From contig CAVYBK010000006.1 in assembly GCA_963766725.1 (NCBI GenBank), positions 1-64,000 on the forward strand: a stretch of 64,000 bases of DNA, read 5' to 3'. The position numbers were made by a program, and so were the translations under genes. Below, one piece after another: positions 28,138-36,907 of the stretch. Within the stretch, counting starts at the first letter, position 1; the number at the start of each line of letters is the position of its first letter. Source of the stretch: DATEOR01 sp963766725 (GTDB lineage Bacteria; Actinomycetota; Thermoleophilia; Gaiellales; Gaiellaceae). The notes under the pieces are model-generated. The model was not told the DNA's origin and searched no databases. It saw only the letters and a list, made by a program, of their open reading frames with translations.

Positions 28138-29640
28138 TTACGCCGCCACTGGCTCGGGCTCGGGCTCAGGCTCCGGCTCGGTCTCCGATTCGGATTCCTC
28201 TTCCTTCGCCTGCGGCTCGTCCTCGCCCTCGCCGGCGAGCTCCTTGCCCTTCTCCATCGCCTCGTCGATCGTGCCGACCATGTAGAAGGCGCCCTCCGGT
28301 AGGTCGTCGTGCTTGCCGGCGATGATCTCCGTGAAGCCGCGGATCGTGTCCTCGAGCTTCACGTACTTGCCGGGCGTGCCCGTGAAGGCCTCGGCGACGA
28401 AGAAGGGCTGGGAGAGGAAGCGCTGCACCTTGCGGGCGCGCTGGACGACGAGCTTGTCCTCGTCGGAGAGCTCGTCCATGCCCAGGATGGCGATGATGTC
28501 CTGCAGCTCGCGGTAGCGCTGCAGAAGCTCCTGCACGCGCGTCGCCGTGTCGTAGTGCTCCTGGCCGACGACGTCCGGCTGCAGCGCGCGCGAGAACGAG
28601 TCGAGCGGATCGACCGCCGGATAGATCCCCTGCTCCGTGAGAGCGCGCGAGAGGACGGTGGTCGAGTCGAGGTGCGCGAATGTGTTCGCGGGCGCGGGGT
28701 CGGTGAGATCGTCGGCGGGCACATAGATCGCCTGGACCGACGTGACCGAGCCCTTGCGCGTCGAGGTGATGCGCTCCTGCAGCTGCCCCATCTCGGTGGC
28801 GAGCGTGGGCTGGTAGCCGACGGCGCTCGGCATGCGCCCGAGCAGGGCGGACACCTCCGAGCCTGCCTGCACGAAGCGGAAGATGTTGTCGATGAAGAGG
28901 AGGACGTCCTGGCCCTGCTCGCGGAAGTACTCCGCCATGGTCAGGCCCGAGAGGCCGACGCGAAGGCGGGCTCCCGGCGGCTCGTTCATCTGCCCGAAGA
29001 CGAGCGCGGTCTTCTCGATCACGCCCGACTCCTTCATCTCGAGCCAGAGGTCGTTGCCCTCGCGCGAGCGTTCGCCCACCCCGGCGAAGACCGAGAGGCC
29101 CTCATGCTCCTCGGCGATGTTGCGGATGAGCTCCTGGATGAGGACGGTCTTGCCGACGCCGGCACCGCCGAAGAGGCCGACCTTGCCGCCCTTCACGTAC
29201 GGAGCAAGCAGGTCGATGACCTTGATCCCGGTCTCGAAGACCTCCGTCGTCGGCTGCAGCTCTTCGAAGCTGGGCGCATCGCGGTGAATCGGCCAGCGCT
29301 CGTCGACCTTGACCTCGTCCCCCTCGTCGATGACATCGCCGAGAACGTTGAAGATCCGGCCGAGGGTCGCATCGCCGACCGGAACGCTGATCGGCGCGCC
29401 CGTGTCCTCGACGTCCATCCCGCGGGCGAGCCCGTCGGTGGTGTCCATGGCGACCGCACGGACGCGATCGTTGCCGAGGTGCTGCTGGACCTCGGCGATC
29501 AGGTCGAAGGCGGCTCGCCCCTCCTGCTCCGGCATCGCGATGCGGAGCGCGTTGTTGATGGAAGGGAGGCCCCCGTGAAAGACGGCGTCGATGACGACGC
29601 CCTTGATCTCGACGATCTTGCCCGTGTCGTTGTCAGCCAT
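28138..29640 (-). CDS. atpD: F-type ATP synthase subunit beta
   Basis: Catalytic F1 subunit, 500 residues. Walker A is GGAGVGKT (158-165), with AGVGERSREGNDLWLEMKES carrying the catalytic Glu and the signature PAVDPLDSFSRALQP further on. Canonical sequence ends around KGKELAGEGEDE. It is followed by an acidic, proline-alternating tail (KEEESESETEPEPEPEPEPV) that most beta subunits lack. It is preceded by a 65-base gap after the anti-sigma-like gene rather than by atpG as usual, so it may need its own promoter. Confidence 0.97.
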   Translation of the reverse strand: MADNDTGKIVEIKGVVIDAVFHGGLPSINNALRIAMPEQEGRAAFDLIAEVQQHLGNDRVRAVAMDTTDGLARGMDVEDTGAPISVPVGDATLGRIFNVLGDVIDEGDEVKVDERWPIHRDAPSFEELQPTTEVFETGIKVIDLLAPYVKGGKVGLFGGAGVGKTVLIQELIRNIAEEHEGLSVFAGVGERSREGNDLWLEMKESGVIEKTALVFGQMNEPPGARLRVGLSGLTMAEYFREQGQDVLLFIDNIFRFVQAGSEVSALLGRMPSAVGYQPTLATEMGQLQERITSTRKGSVTSVQAIYVPADDLTDPAPANTFAHLDSTTVLSRALTEQGIYPAVDPLDSFSRALQPDVVGQEHYDTATRVQELLQRYRELQDIIAILGMDELSDEDKLVVQRARKVQRFLSQPFFVAEAFTGTPGKYVKLEDTIRGFTEIIAGKHDDLPEGAFYMVGTIDEAMEKGKELAGEGEDEPQAKEEESESETEPEPEPEPEPVAA

Positions 29641-29705
29641 GAATCCCCCGGTCGCTTGCCGGGATCAGTCTATCCAAGCGCTTCAGGCCGAGACCCGCTA
29701 ATCGA

Positions 29706-30185
29706 CTAGACGAAGCCCTCAGGCGGCTGGCCCGGTACGTGGTCGGCTCGGGCGCCGGCTGCTTCGTCTGGTGCGGAAGCTGGCGGAGCAGATTCTGGTC
29801 GGTCCGGAAGCTGTAGCTGCGGGCCTCCGCTAGGTGCAGGGGCGGGCGACGGCTTCTGGAGCGAGGAGCCCACGAAGGCGCCGAGGGCGGCCGCCGCGGC
29901 GACCGCGACGATCGCCACTCGCCTGCCGACCGGAAGCCGGATGACAGGACGCTCGAAGCGCGGGTAGGAGATCTCCGGCCGCTCGAGCGGCACGGCGCGC
30001 ACGGCCTCCGTGGTCGCCGCCAGCCGGACCGCGAACGCGCTGCAGCTCGCGCACCCTTCCAGGTGCTGCTCGAGCAGCGCGTCTTCGAGCTCGGAGAGCT
30101 CGCCGTCGACCCGGAGCGATGCCCATTGGCGGGCACGCTCGCAGCGACCATCGCGCGGTGAGAGCGCTTCGCCGGCCATATCCAC
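29706..30185 (-). CDS. Zinc-finger (ZAS/HC2) anti-sigma-factor-like membrane protein
   Basis: 159 residues. The N-terminal zinc motif (Cys15, then HLEGCASC with His41, Cys45, Cys48) is typical of anti-sigma factors. One membrane helix (about 88-107, AIVAVAAAAALGAFVGSSL) and a Pro/Ala-rich extracytoplasmic tail follow. Such proteins normally hold an ECF sigma factor at the membrane, but no sigma factor gene is adjacent. It lies between oppF and atpD on the same strand. Start GTG 30185 or ATG 30179. Confidence 0.8.
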   Translation of the reverse strand: MDMAGEALSPRDGRCERARQWASLRVDGELSELEDALLEQHLEGCASCSAFAVRLAATTEAVRAVPLERPEISYPRFERPVIRLPVGRRVAIVAVAAAAALGAFVGSSLQKPSPAPAPSGGPQLQLPDRPESAPPASAPDEAAGARADHVPGQPPEGFV

Positions 30186-30209
30186 TCTGACGATAGCCGA
30201 GCCAGGGAG

Positions 30210-31131
30210 TTAGAAGGGGGTTCGCCGGCTAAGCCGGGGCGGCGTCGCCGGACTGGCGGCGCGGGCTTCCTGGCGGATGCGGGCGCGCTCTGCCTTCCGC
30301 TCTCGCTGCCGGTGCGGATCCGGGACGGGCACGGCCGCGAAGAGCGCCTTCGTGTACTCGTCCCTGGGCTCGCGGTAGACCTGCTCGGCGGTCCCGACTT
30401 CGACGAGCTTCCCCTGATTCATGACCGCGATCCGGTCGCTCATCGTCCGCACGACCGCGAGGTCGTGGGAGATGAAGAGGTAGGTGAGGCCGAAGTCCCG
30501 CTGCAGGTCCTTCAGCAGGTTGAGGATCTGCGCCTGGATCGAGACGTCGAGGGCGGAGACCGGCTCGTCGCACACGATCAGCTTCGGGTTGAGCGCCAGG
30601 GCGCGCGCGACTCCGATGCGCTGCCGCTGGCCGCCCGAGAACTCGTGCGGATAGCGGTTGGTGAAGTTCGGGTTGAAGCCGACGATGTCGAGCAGCTTGC
30701 GAACCTGCTCGCCGCGGCTCCGCCGCGTGCCGATCCCGTGCACCTCGAGCGGCTCCGCGACGATGCCGCCGACGGTCATCCGGGGATCGAGCGACGCGTA
30801 GGGGTCCTGGAAGACGATCTGCATCTCGCGCCGCATCCTGCGCAGCTCCTCGCGGGGGAGCTGGGTGAGCTCCTTGCCCATGAAGTTGATCGAGCCCGAC
30901 GTCTGCTTCATCAGCTGGAGGATGCAGTAGCCCGTCGTCGACTTGCCCGGAGCCGGACTCGCCGACGAGCCCGAGGGTCTCGCCCTCGGCGACCTCGAAG
31001 CTGACGCCGTCGACGGCCTTCACCGCGCCGACGGTCTTCTCCCAGAGGATCCCGCGCCGGATCGGGAAGTGCTTCTCGAGGTTGTCGACCGTGAGGAGCG
31101 CGCCGTTCGAGGAGTAGGTCTCGGAGCTCAC
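30210..31131 (-). CDS. oppF: Oligopeptide ABC transporter ATP-binding protein OppF (one-base frameshift in Walker A)
   Basis: Second cytoplasmic ATPase of a peptide importer. The N-terminal part from GTG 31131 reads LLTVDNLEKHFPIRRGILW and GETLGLVGESGSG. In the next frame the protein continues (MKQTSGSINFMGKELTQLP, IVFQDPYASLDPRMTVGGIV, HEFSGGQRQRIGVARALALN, LIVCDEPVSALDVSIQAQIL). At TCCGGGCAAGTCG (30946-30948) one extra G splits the P-loop; removing it gives GSGKSTTGYCILQLMK. The repaired length is about 306 residues. It starts 4 bases after oppD. Confidence 0.9.
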
Positions 31132-31135
31132 GCGT

Positions 31136-32149
31136 TCACCGTCTCGCGCTCGCCCGAGCGCTCGCTCGCCGGATGCGCGCGTGCGGACCCAGTGGCCCGG
31201 GACGGATCTCGCGCAGCTGCGGCTCGACGGTCGAGCACGTGTCGTCGTAGCTCGCGTACGGACAACGCGCGGCGAAGCGGCAGGCCTCGGGCGGGTCGAC
31301 GAGGTCGGGCGGACGTCCCGGGATCGCGGTCAGGCGGCCCTCACGGATCTCGCGCTCGTCGCCCTCGAGCTGTGGCAGCGCGCCGAGGAGTGCCTCCGTG
31401 TACGGGTGCTCGGGGTTGTCGAAGAGCTCGTAACCCGAGGCCTGCTCGACGATCTGGCCTGCGTACATGATCATCACGTCGTCCGCTGTCTCAGCCACGA
31501 CGCCCATGTCGTGCGTGATCAGGATCATGGCCATGTCGTGCTCCTGCCGGAGCGCGTCGAGGAGGTCGAGGATCTGCGCCTGGATCGTCACGTCGAGCGC
31601 CGTCGTCGGCTCGTCGGCGATCAGGAGCCGCGGGCCGCACGAGAGCGCGATCGCGATCATCACGCGCTGCCTCATGCCGCCGGAGAAGCGATGCGGATAG
31701 TCGTCGAGCCGCTCGGCCGCGCGCGGAATCCCGACCTCTTTGAGGAGGTCCACTGCGCGCTTCCGGGCCTCCTGCTTCGAGACGTCCCGGTGCGCGAGGA
31801 TCGTCTCCGTGATCTGCGTCCCGATCTTCAAGGTCGGGTTCAGCGAGGTCATCGGGTCCTGGAAGATCATCGCGACCTCGTTGCCGCGGATGTGCTGCAT
31901 CTCGCCTTCCGAAAGCTTCGTCAGGTCCTTGCCGTCGAAGAGCACCTCGCCGCCCACGATCCTCGCCGGCGGCTTCGGGATGAGGCCCATGATCGAGAGC
32001 GCAGTGACCGACTTCCCGCAACCGGACTCGCCGACAATGCCGAGCGTCTTCCCCTTCTCCAGCGAGAAGCTGATGCCGTCGACCGCCTGCACGACGCCCT
32101 CACGCGTGAAGAAGTGGGTCTTGAGGTCGTTGACCTCGAGAACAGCCAC
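31136..32149 (-). CDS. oppD: Oligopeptide ABC transporter ATP-binding protein OppD
   Basis: First cytoplasmic ATPase of the peptide importer, 337 residues. Walker A is GESGCGKSV (40-48), followed by FQDPMTSLNPTLKIGTQI, signature FSGGMRQRVMIAIALS, and Walker B LLIADEPTTALDVTIQAQIL. The C-terminal oligopeptide-transporter extension has CRFAARCPYASYDDTCSTVE, whose cysteines bind an iron-sulfur cluster in some homologues. Intact. It starts 7 bases downstream of the oppC stop. Confidence 0.95.
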   Translation of the reverse strand: MAVLEVNDLKTHFFTREGVVQAVDGISFSLEKGKTLGIVGESGCGKSVTALSIMGLIPKPPARIVGGEVLFDGKDLTKLSEGEMQHIRGNEVAMIFQDPMTSLNPTLKIGTQITETILAHRDVSKQEARKRAVDLLKEVGIPRAAERLDDYPHRFSGGMRQRVMIAIALSCGPRLLIADEPTTALDVTIQAQILDLLDALRQEHDMAMILITHDMGVVAETADDVMIMYAGQIVEQASGYELFDNPEHPYTEALLGALPQLEGDEREIREGRLTAIPGRPPDLVDPPEACRFAARCPYASYDDTCSTVEPQLREIRPGPLGPHARIRRASARASARR

Positions 32150-32156
32150 GGAGTGC

Positions 32157-33134
32157 CTACCCGGTCTCTCGCGTGCGCGGATCGAGTGCGTCGCGGAGGC
32201 CGTCGGCGATGAAGTTCGCGCACAGAACGAGGGTGGCGATCGCGAGGCACGGGATGAAGAGCACCTCCGGATGGAGCCGGAACGCCTCTCGACCGTCCTG
32301 GGCGATCGACCCCCAGGAAGCGGTCGGCGGGTTGATGCCGAGGCCGATGAAGGAGAGGAACGCCTCGCCGAGGACGACGCCCGGGAGCTCGAGGAAGATC
32401 GCGATCACGAGGATGCCGAGCGTGTTCGGCAGAATGTGCCGCGCAAGCACCCGGTACCAGCGCGCGCCCACCGCCTTGGCGGCACGGACGTAGTCGTTCT
32501 CCTTCAGCGTGATCACCTGGCCGCGGACGACGCGAGCGGCGGTGAACCAGCTCGCGATCGTCAGCGCGACGACCATCGTCCACACGCTCACGGAGCCCGA
32601 GGGGCTCAGGATCTGCGTCGTGATGATCGCGAACGGGAGGTACGGGAGCCCGTAGAGCGCGTCGAGGAAGCGCATCATCCCGTTGTCAAGCTTGCCGCCG
32701 ACGAAGCCCGAGATCGAGCCGTAGAGAATGCCGATGACGAGGATCATGAAGGTTGCCGCAAAGCCGATTGCGATCGAGATCTGCCCGCCCTGAGCAACCC
32801 GCGCGAAGAGGTCGCGGCCGAACTTGTCGGTCGAGAACGGGTGATCGAGGCTAAAGCCGGCGTAGGACTGCGAGAAGTCGACCGCGTTCGGGTCGTAGTC
32901 CTTGAGCGACGTCCAGATCCCGGGGATCTTCCAGAAGCCCGGGATGAGGAGGCAGTAGAGGCACATGATGATGAAGACGATGGCGGAGACGACAGCACCC
33001 TTGTTCTGGAGGAAGCGCCGCCAGGCGTCCTGCCACAGGCTGGACTGCCGGATCGCCGCGCCGGCGGCGTGCTCGGTGGTCGGCGCCGGAGGGGCGGCGA
33101 CCGGGATGGCGGCTTCGCGCCGGTCGACTGCCAT
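32157..33134 (-). CDS. oppC: Oligopeptide ABC transporter permease OppC
   Basis: Inner-membrane permease, 325 residues from ATG 33134 (the stop of oppB shares one base: TAATG). It has a Pro/Ala-rich N-terminal tail, one helix, an extracytoplasmic region (HPFSTDKFGRDLFARVAQGG) and the binding-protein-dependent transport core. The ATPase-contact EAA loop reads YVRAAKAVGARWYRVLARHI. The terminal IADGLRDALDPRTRETG is typical of OppC/DppC. Longer frames upstream are out-of-frame text from oppB. Confidence 0.94.
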   Translation of the reverse strand: MAVDRREAAIPVAAPPAPTTEHAAGAAIRQSSLWQDAWRRFLQNKGAVVSAIVFIIMCLYCLLIPGFWKIPGIWTSLKDYDPNAVDFSQSYAGFSLDHPFSTDKFGRDLFARVAQGGQISIAIGFAATFMILVIGILYGSISGFVGGKLDNGMMRFLDALYGLPYLPFAIITTQILSPSGSVSVWTMVVALTIASWFTAARVVRGQVITLKENDYVRAAKAVGARWYRVLARHILPNTLGILVIAIFLELPGVVLGEAFLSFIGLGINPPTASWGSIAQDGREAFRLHPEVLFIPCLAIATLVLCANFIADGLRDALDPRTRETG

Positions 33135-34072
33135 TAGCGGACGTCCCTCGTCCTCGGGTCGAGGAAGCCGTACATGATGTCCACGAAGAGGTTCGCGATG
33201 ATGATGATCAGCGACGTGAGAACGGTGATCCCCATCACGACGGAGAAGTCTCGGTTGAAGACCGAGTTGATGAAGTAGCGGCCGATGCCCGGGATCGAGA
33301 AGATGATCTCGATGATGAACGTGCCGGTGATGATGAGCCCGAGCAGCGGCGCCGTCGCCGTCACAGCGGGGATCAGCGAGTTCCGCAGCACGTGGAGCCC
33401 GATGACGCGCTTGTACGGCAACCCTTTCGCCCTCGCCGTGCGCACGTAGTCCTGCTGCATGGTCTCGAGCATCGAGCCGCGGACCAGGCGCGCGAAATAC
33501 GCCATCGGGAACAGGCCGAGCGCGAAAGACGGCAGGATGATCCGGTTGTCGAACTGGAAGAAGCCCTGCGGCCACCCGTTCGTGGGCACGAGACCCGATT
33601 TCAGCGCCACGTAGTAGATGAGCAGCGTGGCAACGAAGAAGCTCGGTAACGCGAAGCCGATGGTCGAGAAGAACATCGCGAAGTAGTCGAAGATCGAGTT
33701 CGGCTTGAGCGCAGCCAGGACGCCTAACGGAATACCAAGGACGACCGCCCAGAGGAACGCGAGGATGCCGAGCTTCAAAGACTTCGGGAAGCCGTCCTTG
33801 ATGATGTCGTTGACCGTGCGCGTGCGCTGCGACATCGAAGGCCCGAGGTCGAAGGTCGCGACGTCCTTGACGTAGTAGGCGTACTGCTGGTACCAGGGCT
33901 TGTCGAGGTTGAACTTCCGCTCGAGGTTCGCCTGGATCGCGGGCGGCACGTTTCGCTCGGTCTTGCGGAACGGATTGCCGCCGATCTGCTTCATCATCAC
34001 GAACGTCATGAAGATGACGAGCAAGATGACCGGGATCGTCCAGATGATCCTTCGGATGATGAACGTGGCCAT
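33134..34072 (-). CDS. oppB: Oligopeptide ABC transporter permease OppB
   Basis: Inner-membrane permease, 312 residues, six predicted helices. The N-terminus is FIIRRIIWTIPVILLVIF, followed by a large external loop (NLERKFNLDKPWYQQYAYYV). The EAA loop is YVRTARAKGLPYKRVIGLHV, and the C-terminus is FVDIMYGFLDPRTRDVR. Full length. It is separated from oppA by a strong terminator-like hairpin, so oppBCDF are probably expressed at a lower level than the binding protein. Confidence 0.95.
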   Translation of the reverse strand: MATFIIRRIIWTIPVILLVIFMTFVMMKQIGGNPFRKTERNVPPAIQANLERKFNLDKPWYQQYAYYVKDVATFDLGPSMSQRTRTVNDIIKDGFPKSLKLGILAFLWAVVLGIPLGVLAALKPNSIFDYFAMFFSTIGFALPSFFVATLLIYYVALKSGLVPTNGWPQGFFQFDNRIILPSFALGLFPMAYFARLVRGSMLETMQQDYVRTARAKGLPYKRVIGLHVLRNSLIPAVTATAPLLGLIITGTFIIEIIFSIPGIGRYFINSVFNRDFSVVMGITVLTSLIIIIANLFVDIMYGFLDPRTRDVR

Positions 34073-34121
34073 CTAAGTCTGAATGTTTACCCGATTGAGG
34101 TCAGTTCGCAACGATGAATCG

Positions 34122-34157
34122 AAAAAAGGGCGGGCGGGGCGCCGAAGCGCCCCGCCC
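34122..34157 (-). terminator. Intrinsic terminator/attenuator between oppA and oppB
   Basis: Perfect 11-bp stem GGGCGGGGCGC / GCGCCCCGCCC closed by a TTCG tetraloop (minus strand, 34157-34132), followed by GCCC and six T (34127-34122). A textbook rho-independent terminator placed 26 bases after the oppA stop. It likely makes oppA the most abundant product, with read-through into oppBCDF. Confidence 0.85.
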
Positions 34158-34182
34158 ATCCCTTTACTTCTTGCTTGCCCGG

Positions 34183-35844
34183 CTAGCCCTTCACCACCAC
34201 CTGGGTGAGGTCGAACTGGTCGAGCGGGTTGATGTTGAACGTGTCCTTGATCGAGAGCTTCTCGAGGTTCGGATACGTGTACCAGTAGATCGGCAGGATC
34301 GGCAGCGCGCCGTCCTGGCCGAACAGCTTGTCCTCGAGCTGTGCGTAGATGTCGTACCTGGCCGTGTCGTCCGGCGTCTCACGAGCCTGTGCGACGAGGT
34401 CGTCATAGCTCTTGTCGCAGTAGTTCGTGTTGTTGTTGCCGGAGTCGCACGTCCAGAGATCGAGCCCGTTGATCGCGTCCGGATAGTCGTAGATCCATCC
34501 GAGGCGATACACGTCCACCGCATCGTTCGGCGGCGGGCCGAGGAACTCGAGGTACTGCGCCCACTCCTGCTGCTTCAGAGTGGTGTTGATCCCGAGCTCC
34601 TTCCACTGCGCCTGCACAGCAGTGGCGATCTCCTTGTGGCCGGGCGAGTCGTTGAAGAACAGGTTGATGTCCGTCTTCGGGCTCGCGGCCTGCGACAGCT
34701 CGTCCTTCGCCTGGTCGAGGTCCCCAGCTGCGGGCGTCCAAGGCGAGTCGGGATTGATCGTGTCGAAGCCAGAGATGCCCTGCGGCGACATACCCGTTGC
34801 CGGGATCTGGTCCGCCTGGGCGATCTGGTCGATGATCTCCTGCCGGTTCACGGCGAGCGACAGAGCGCGGCGCTCGTGAATGTCGGAGATGTTCTTGATG
34901 TTGAAGCCGTAGTAGTACGTACCCAGTGCCGGATACGACTCGTACTCCGGCGTATCCTTCAGGCGAGCGATCTCGTCCGGAGGAAGTCCGCCGCCGTCGA
35001 GCGTGTCGATCTCGCCCGACTCGAACGCCTGAACGCGCGTCGTGCCGTCGACGATGATCTTGCCCGGCACGCTCGTGAGGCTGACGTCGGCTGCGTCACG
35101 CCAGTCGTCGTTCTTCACGAGGTCGATCTCGGCGTCGTGCTCCCACTTGGCGAGCTTGAACGGACCGTCGGTGACGATGTTCTGCGGCTCCGTCCACTTG
35201 TCGCCGAACTGCTCCACCGCCGCCTGATTCACGGCGAGGAACGAGTGATGGGAGGCCTGCTGGATGAACCACGGCTGCGGCGACGTCAGCTTGACGACCA
35301 GCGTGAAGTCGTCAGGCGCGGAGACGCCGACCTTGTCCGCGAGGGCATCGCAGTTCTTCTGGCACGCGTTGTACTCCTGCGCGCCTTCGATGCCGTAGAG
35401 CTGATACGCGTAGTCCGCGGCCAGCTCGGGCGACAGCGTCCGCTTCCACGAATAGACGAAGTCGCTCGCGGTGACGGGATCGCCGTTCGTCCACTTGCCG
35501 TCCTGCCGCAGGTGGAACGTCACGGTCTTGCCGTCGGAGCTGACATCCCAGCTCTCCGCCAGGCTCGGCACGGCTTCAAGCGTGTCCGGGTTCAGCCTGA
35601 CCAGCGGATCCATGATGTTCAGAAGCACGTTCGACGACGTCGTGTCGGTCGCAAGACCCGGATCGAGCGAAGGCGGCTCAGCGCCCCAACCGATCGTCAT
35701 CGTCTGATTAGCGGCTGGCCCTTCGCCGCCGCTAGTGCCCGCGCCGCCCGTCGACGTTTCGTTACCGCCACCGCAACCAGCGGCGACGAGCGCGAATGCG
35801 CCGAGCAAACCGACGACGAGCAGAAGCAATCTCTTTCCTGTCAC
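34183..35844 (-). CDS. oppA: Oligopeptide ABC transporter substrate-binding lipoprotein OppA
   Basis: Extracellular peptide-binding lipoprotein of family 5, 553 residues. The signal peptide ends in lipobox LVAAGC (Cys24), then a Gly/Thr/Ser linker. Family start is IGWGAEPPSLDPGLATDTTS, with LAESWDVSSDGKTVTFHLRQ and GDPVTASDFVYSWKRTLSPE. GFNIKNISDIHERRALSLAV follows later. Start GTG 35844 with AGGAGGG upstream. First gene of the opp operon; a 12-bp palindrome lies just before the ribosome-binding site. Confidence 0.95.
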   Translation of the reverse strand: MTGKRLLLLVVGLLGAFALVAAGCGGGNETSTGGAGTSGGEGPAANQTMTIGWGAEPPSLDPGLATDTTSSNVLLNIMDPLVRLNPDTLEAVPSLAESWDVSSDGKTVTFHLRQDGKWTNGDPVTASDFVYSWKRTLSPELAADYAYQLYGIEGAQEYNACQKNCDALADKVGVSAPDDFTLVVKLTSPQPWFIQQASHHSFLAVNQAAVEQFGDKWTEPQNIVTDGPFKLAKWEHDAEIDLVKNDDWRDAADVSLTSVPGKIIVDGTTRVQAFESGEIDTLDGGGLPPDEIARLKDTPEYESYPALGTYYYGFNIKNISDIHERRALSLAVNRQEIIDQIAQADQIPATGMSPQGISGFDTINPDSPWTPAAGDLDQAKDELSQAASPKTDINLFFNDSPGHKEIATAVQAQWKELGINTTLKQQEWAQYLEFLGPPPNDAVDVYRLGWIYDYPDAINGLDLWTCDSGNNNTNYCDKSYDDLVAQARETPDDTARYDIYAQLEDKLFGQDGALPILPIYWYTYPNLEKLSIKDTFNINPLDQFDLTQVVVKG

Positions 35845-35859
35845 GTCTGCCCTCCTCTT

Positions 35860-35871
35860 GGGTACGTACCC
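35860..35871. promoter_or_regulatory. 12-bp perfect palindrome upstream of oppA
   Basis: GGGTACGTACCC lies about 15 bases before the oppA start codon, next to the Shine-Dalgarno. It could be an operator half-site pair or chance; no second copy was noticed nearby. Confidence 0.25.
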
Positions 35872-35933
35872 GGCCGCGCGGGCTCACGCCGAGCGGCCAA
35901 CCAGATGCTTAGACGCACCTGCGCGGCGGAAAG

Positions 35934-36882
35934 TTAGCGGATTGCGATATTCCTCGCTTCCACGACCTGAGAGTCGTGCAATTCGGTCGTGCAGCCGCCC
36001 ACGGTGTAGAGGGTTCCGTCGATCGCAAAGGCCTTGAGACCGTGCCTGGGGACGAGTGGCTCGGGCCCCTGGCTCCACTTGCCGGTCTCGGCGTCGTACA
36101 CCTGATAGGTGTGCTCCCAGATGGTGTGGATCTCGGATCCGTAGGCCGCCGTCCCGTTCAGCTCCATCGGCTTCGGCATCTCGGGGCCGGCCGTCCATTT
36201 CTCCGTCGGCGGGGTCGAAGATCCACACGTCGCGGAGGGTCTTCTCGCCGCGCCGGCCGCCAAAGGTCCAGATCCCGCCCTCGAACACGACAGCCCCGAA
36301 TGTGTGGTTCGGGATCGGCATCGGCGTCGACTCCGACCAGGAGTCCGATGCAGGGTCGTAGACGTAGACGGTTCGCAGCTCCTTGCCGCCGCTGAAGCCG
36401 CCGAGGACGTAGATCTTCCCGTCCATCGCCACGGCGGCCTCGTTGAAGAGCGGGCGCGGAAGCGGCGCCCGGTCTTCCCACTCGCCCCTGGCGACGTCGT
36501 AGGCGAGGACGCGCTTCGTGACGCCGCCGGCAGTCTGCCCGCCGAAGACGTAGACCTTCCCGTCGAGCGCCGCTCCCGCCGCGGCGCGGGTCGGGTCGGG
36601 CAACGGCTGGAGCGTCGTCCAGTGGTTCTGGGCCGGGTCGAAGCGCTGGAAGACCGAGAGGAAGCGGCCGGTCTCCCCCACCATTCCGCCCGCCGCGTAG
36701 ATGTGCCCGTCGAGCTCGGCCGCCGCGATGTAGCTCCGCCGCTGCGACATGGGAGCCGCAAAGGTCCACGGCGTCTCGGCGGCGCGAGCCTCGGCGGGAT
36801 CTCCGGGCCCACGGGCTCCGAAGACCGCCGCGACGGTGACTGCGGCCACGGCGACGGCTGCGACGACGAGCGTCGTCTTCAT
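35934..36882 (-). CDS. Secreted kelch-repeat beta-propeller protein (one-base frameshift)
   Basis: Predicted exported protein with an N-terminal signal/anchor helix (TTLVVAAVAVAAVTVAAVFG) followed by kelch repeats. Examples are AAELDGHIYAAGGMVGETGR, AALDGKVYVFGGQTAGG, AVAMDGKIYVLGGFSGGK and VVFEGGIWTFGGRRGEK. After the fifth blade, at about 36205-36209 (CCCGCCGACGGAGAAATGG), one extra base shifts the frame. The next frame continues EKWTAGPEMPKPMELNGTAA and FAIDGTLYTVGGCTTELHDS. The repaired protein is about 315 residues, about six blades. Function unknown. It lies between atpG and oppA, in the middle of what is normally one ATP synthase operon. Confidence 0.85.
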
Positions 36883-36907
36883 CTCGTGTTCTAGGACGCC
36901 GGAGCCG

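Noticed and set aside
30946..30948. Programmed frameshift in the OppF P-loop
   Set aside because: There is no known recoding signal, and the same class of one-base error appears in seven other genes, so an artefact is more likely.
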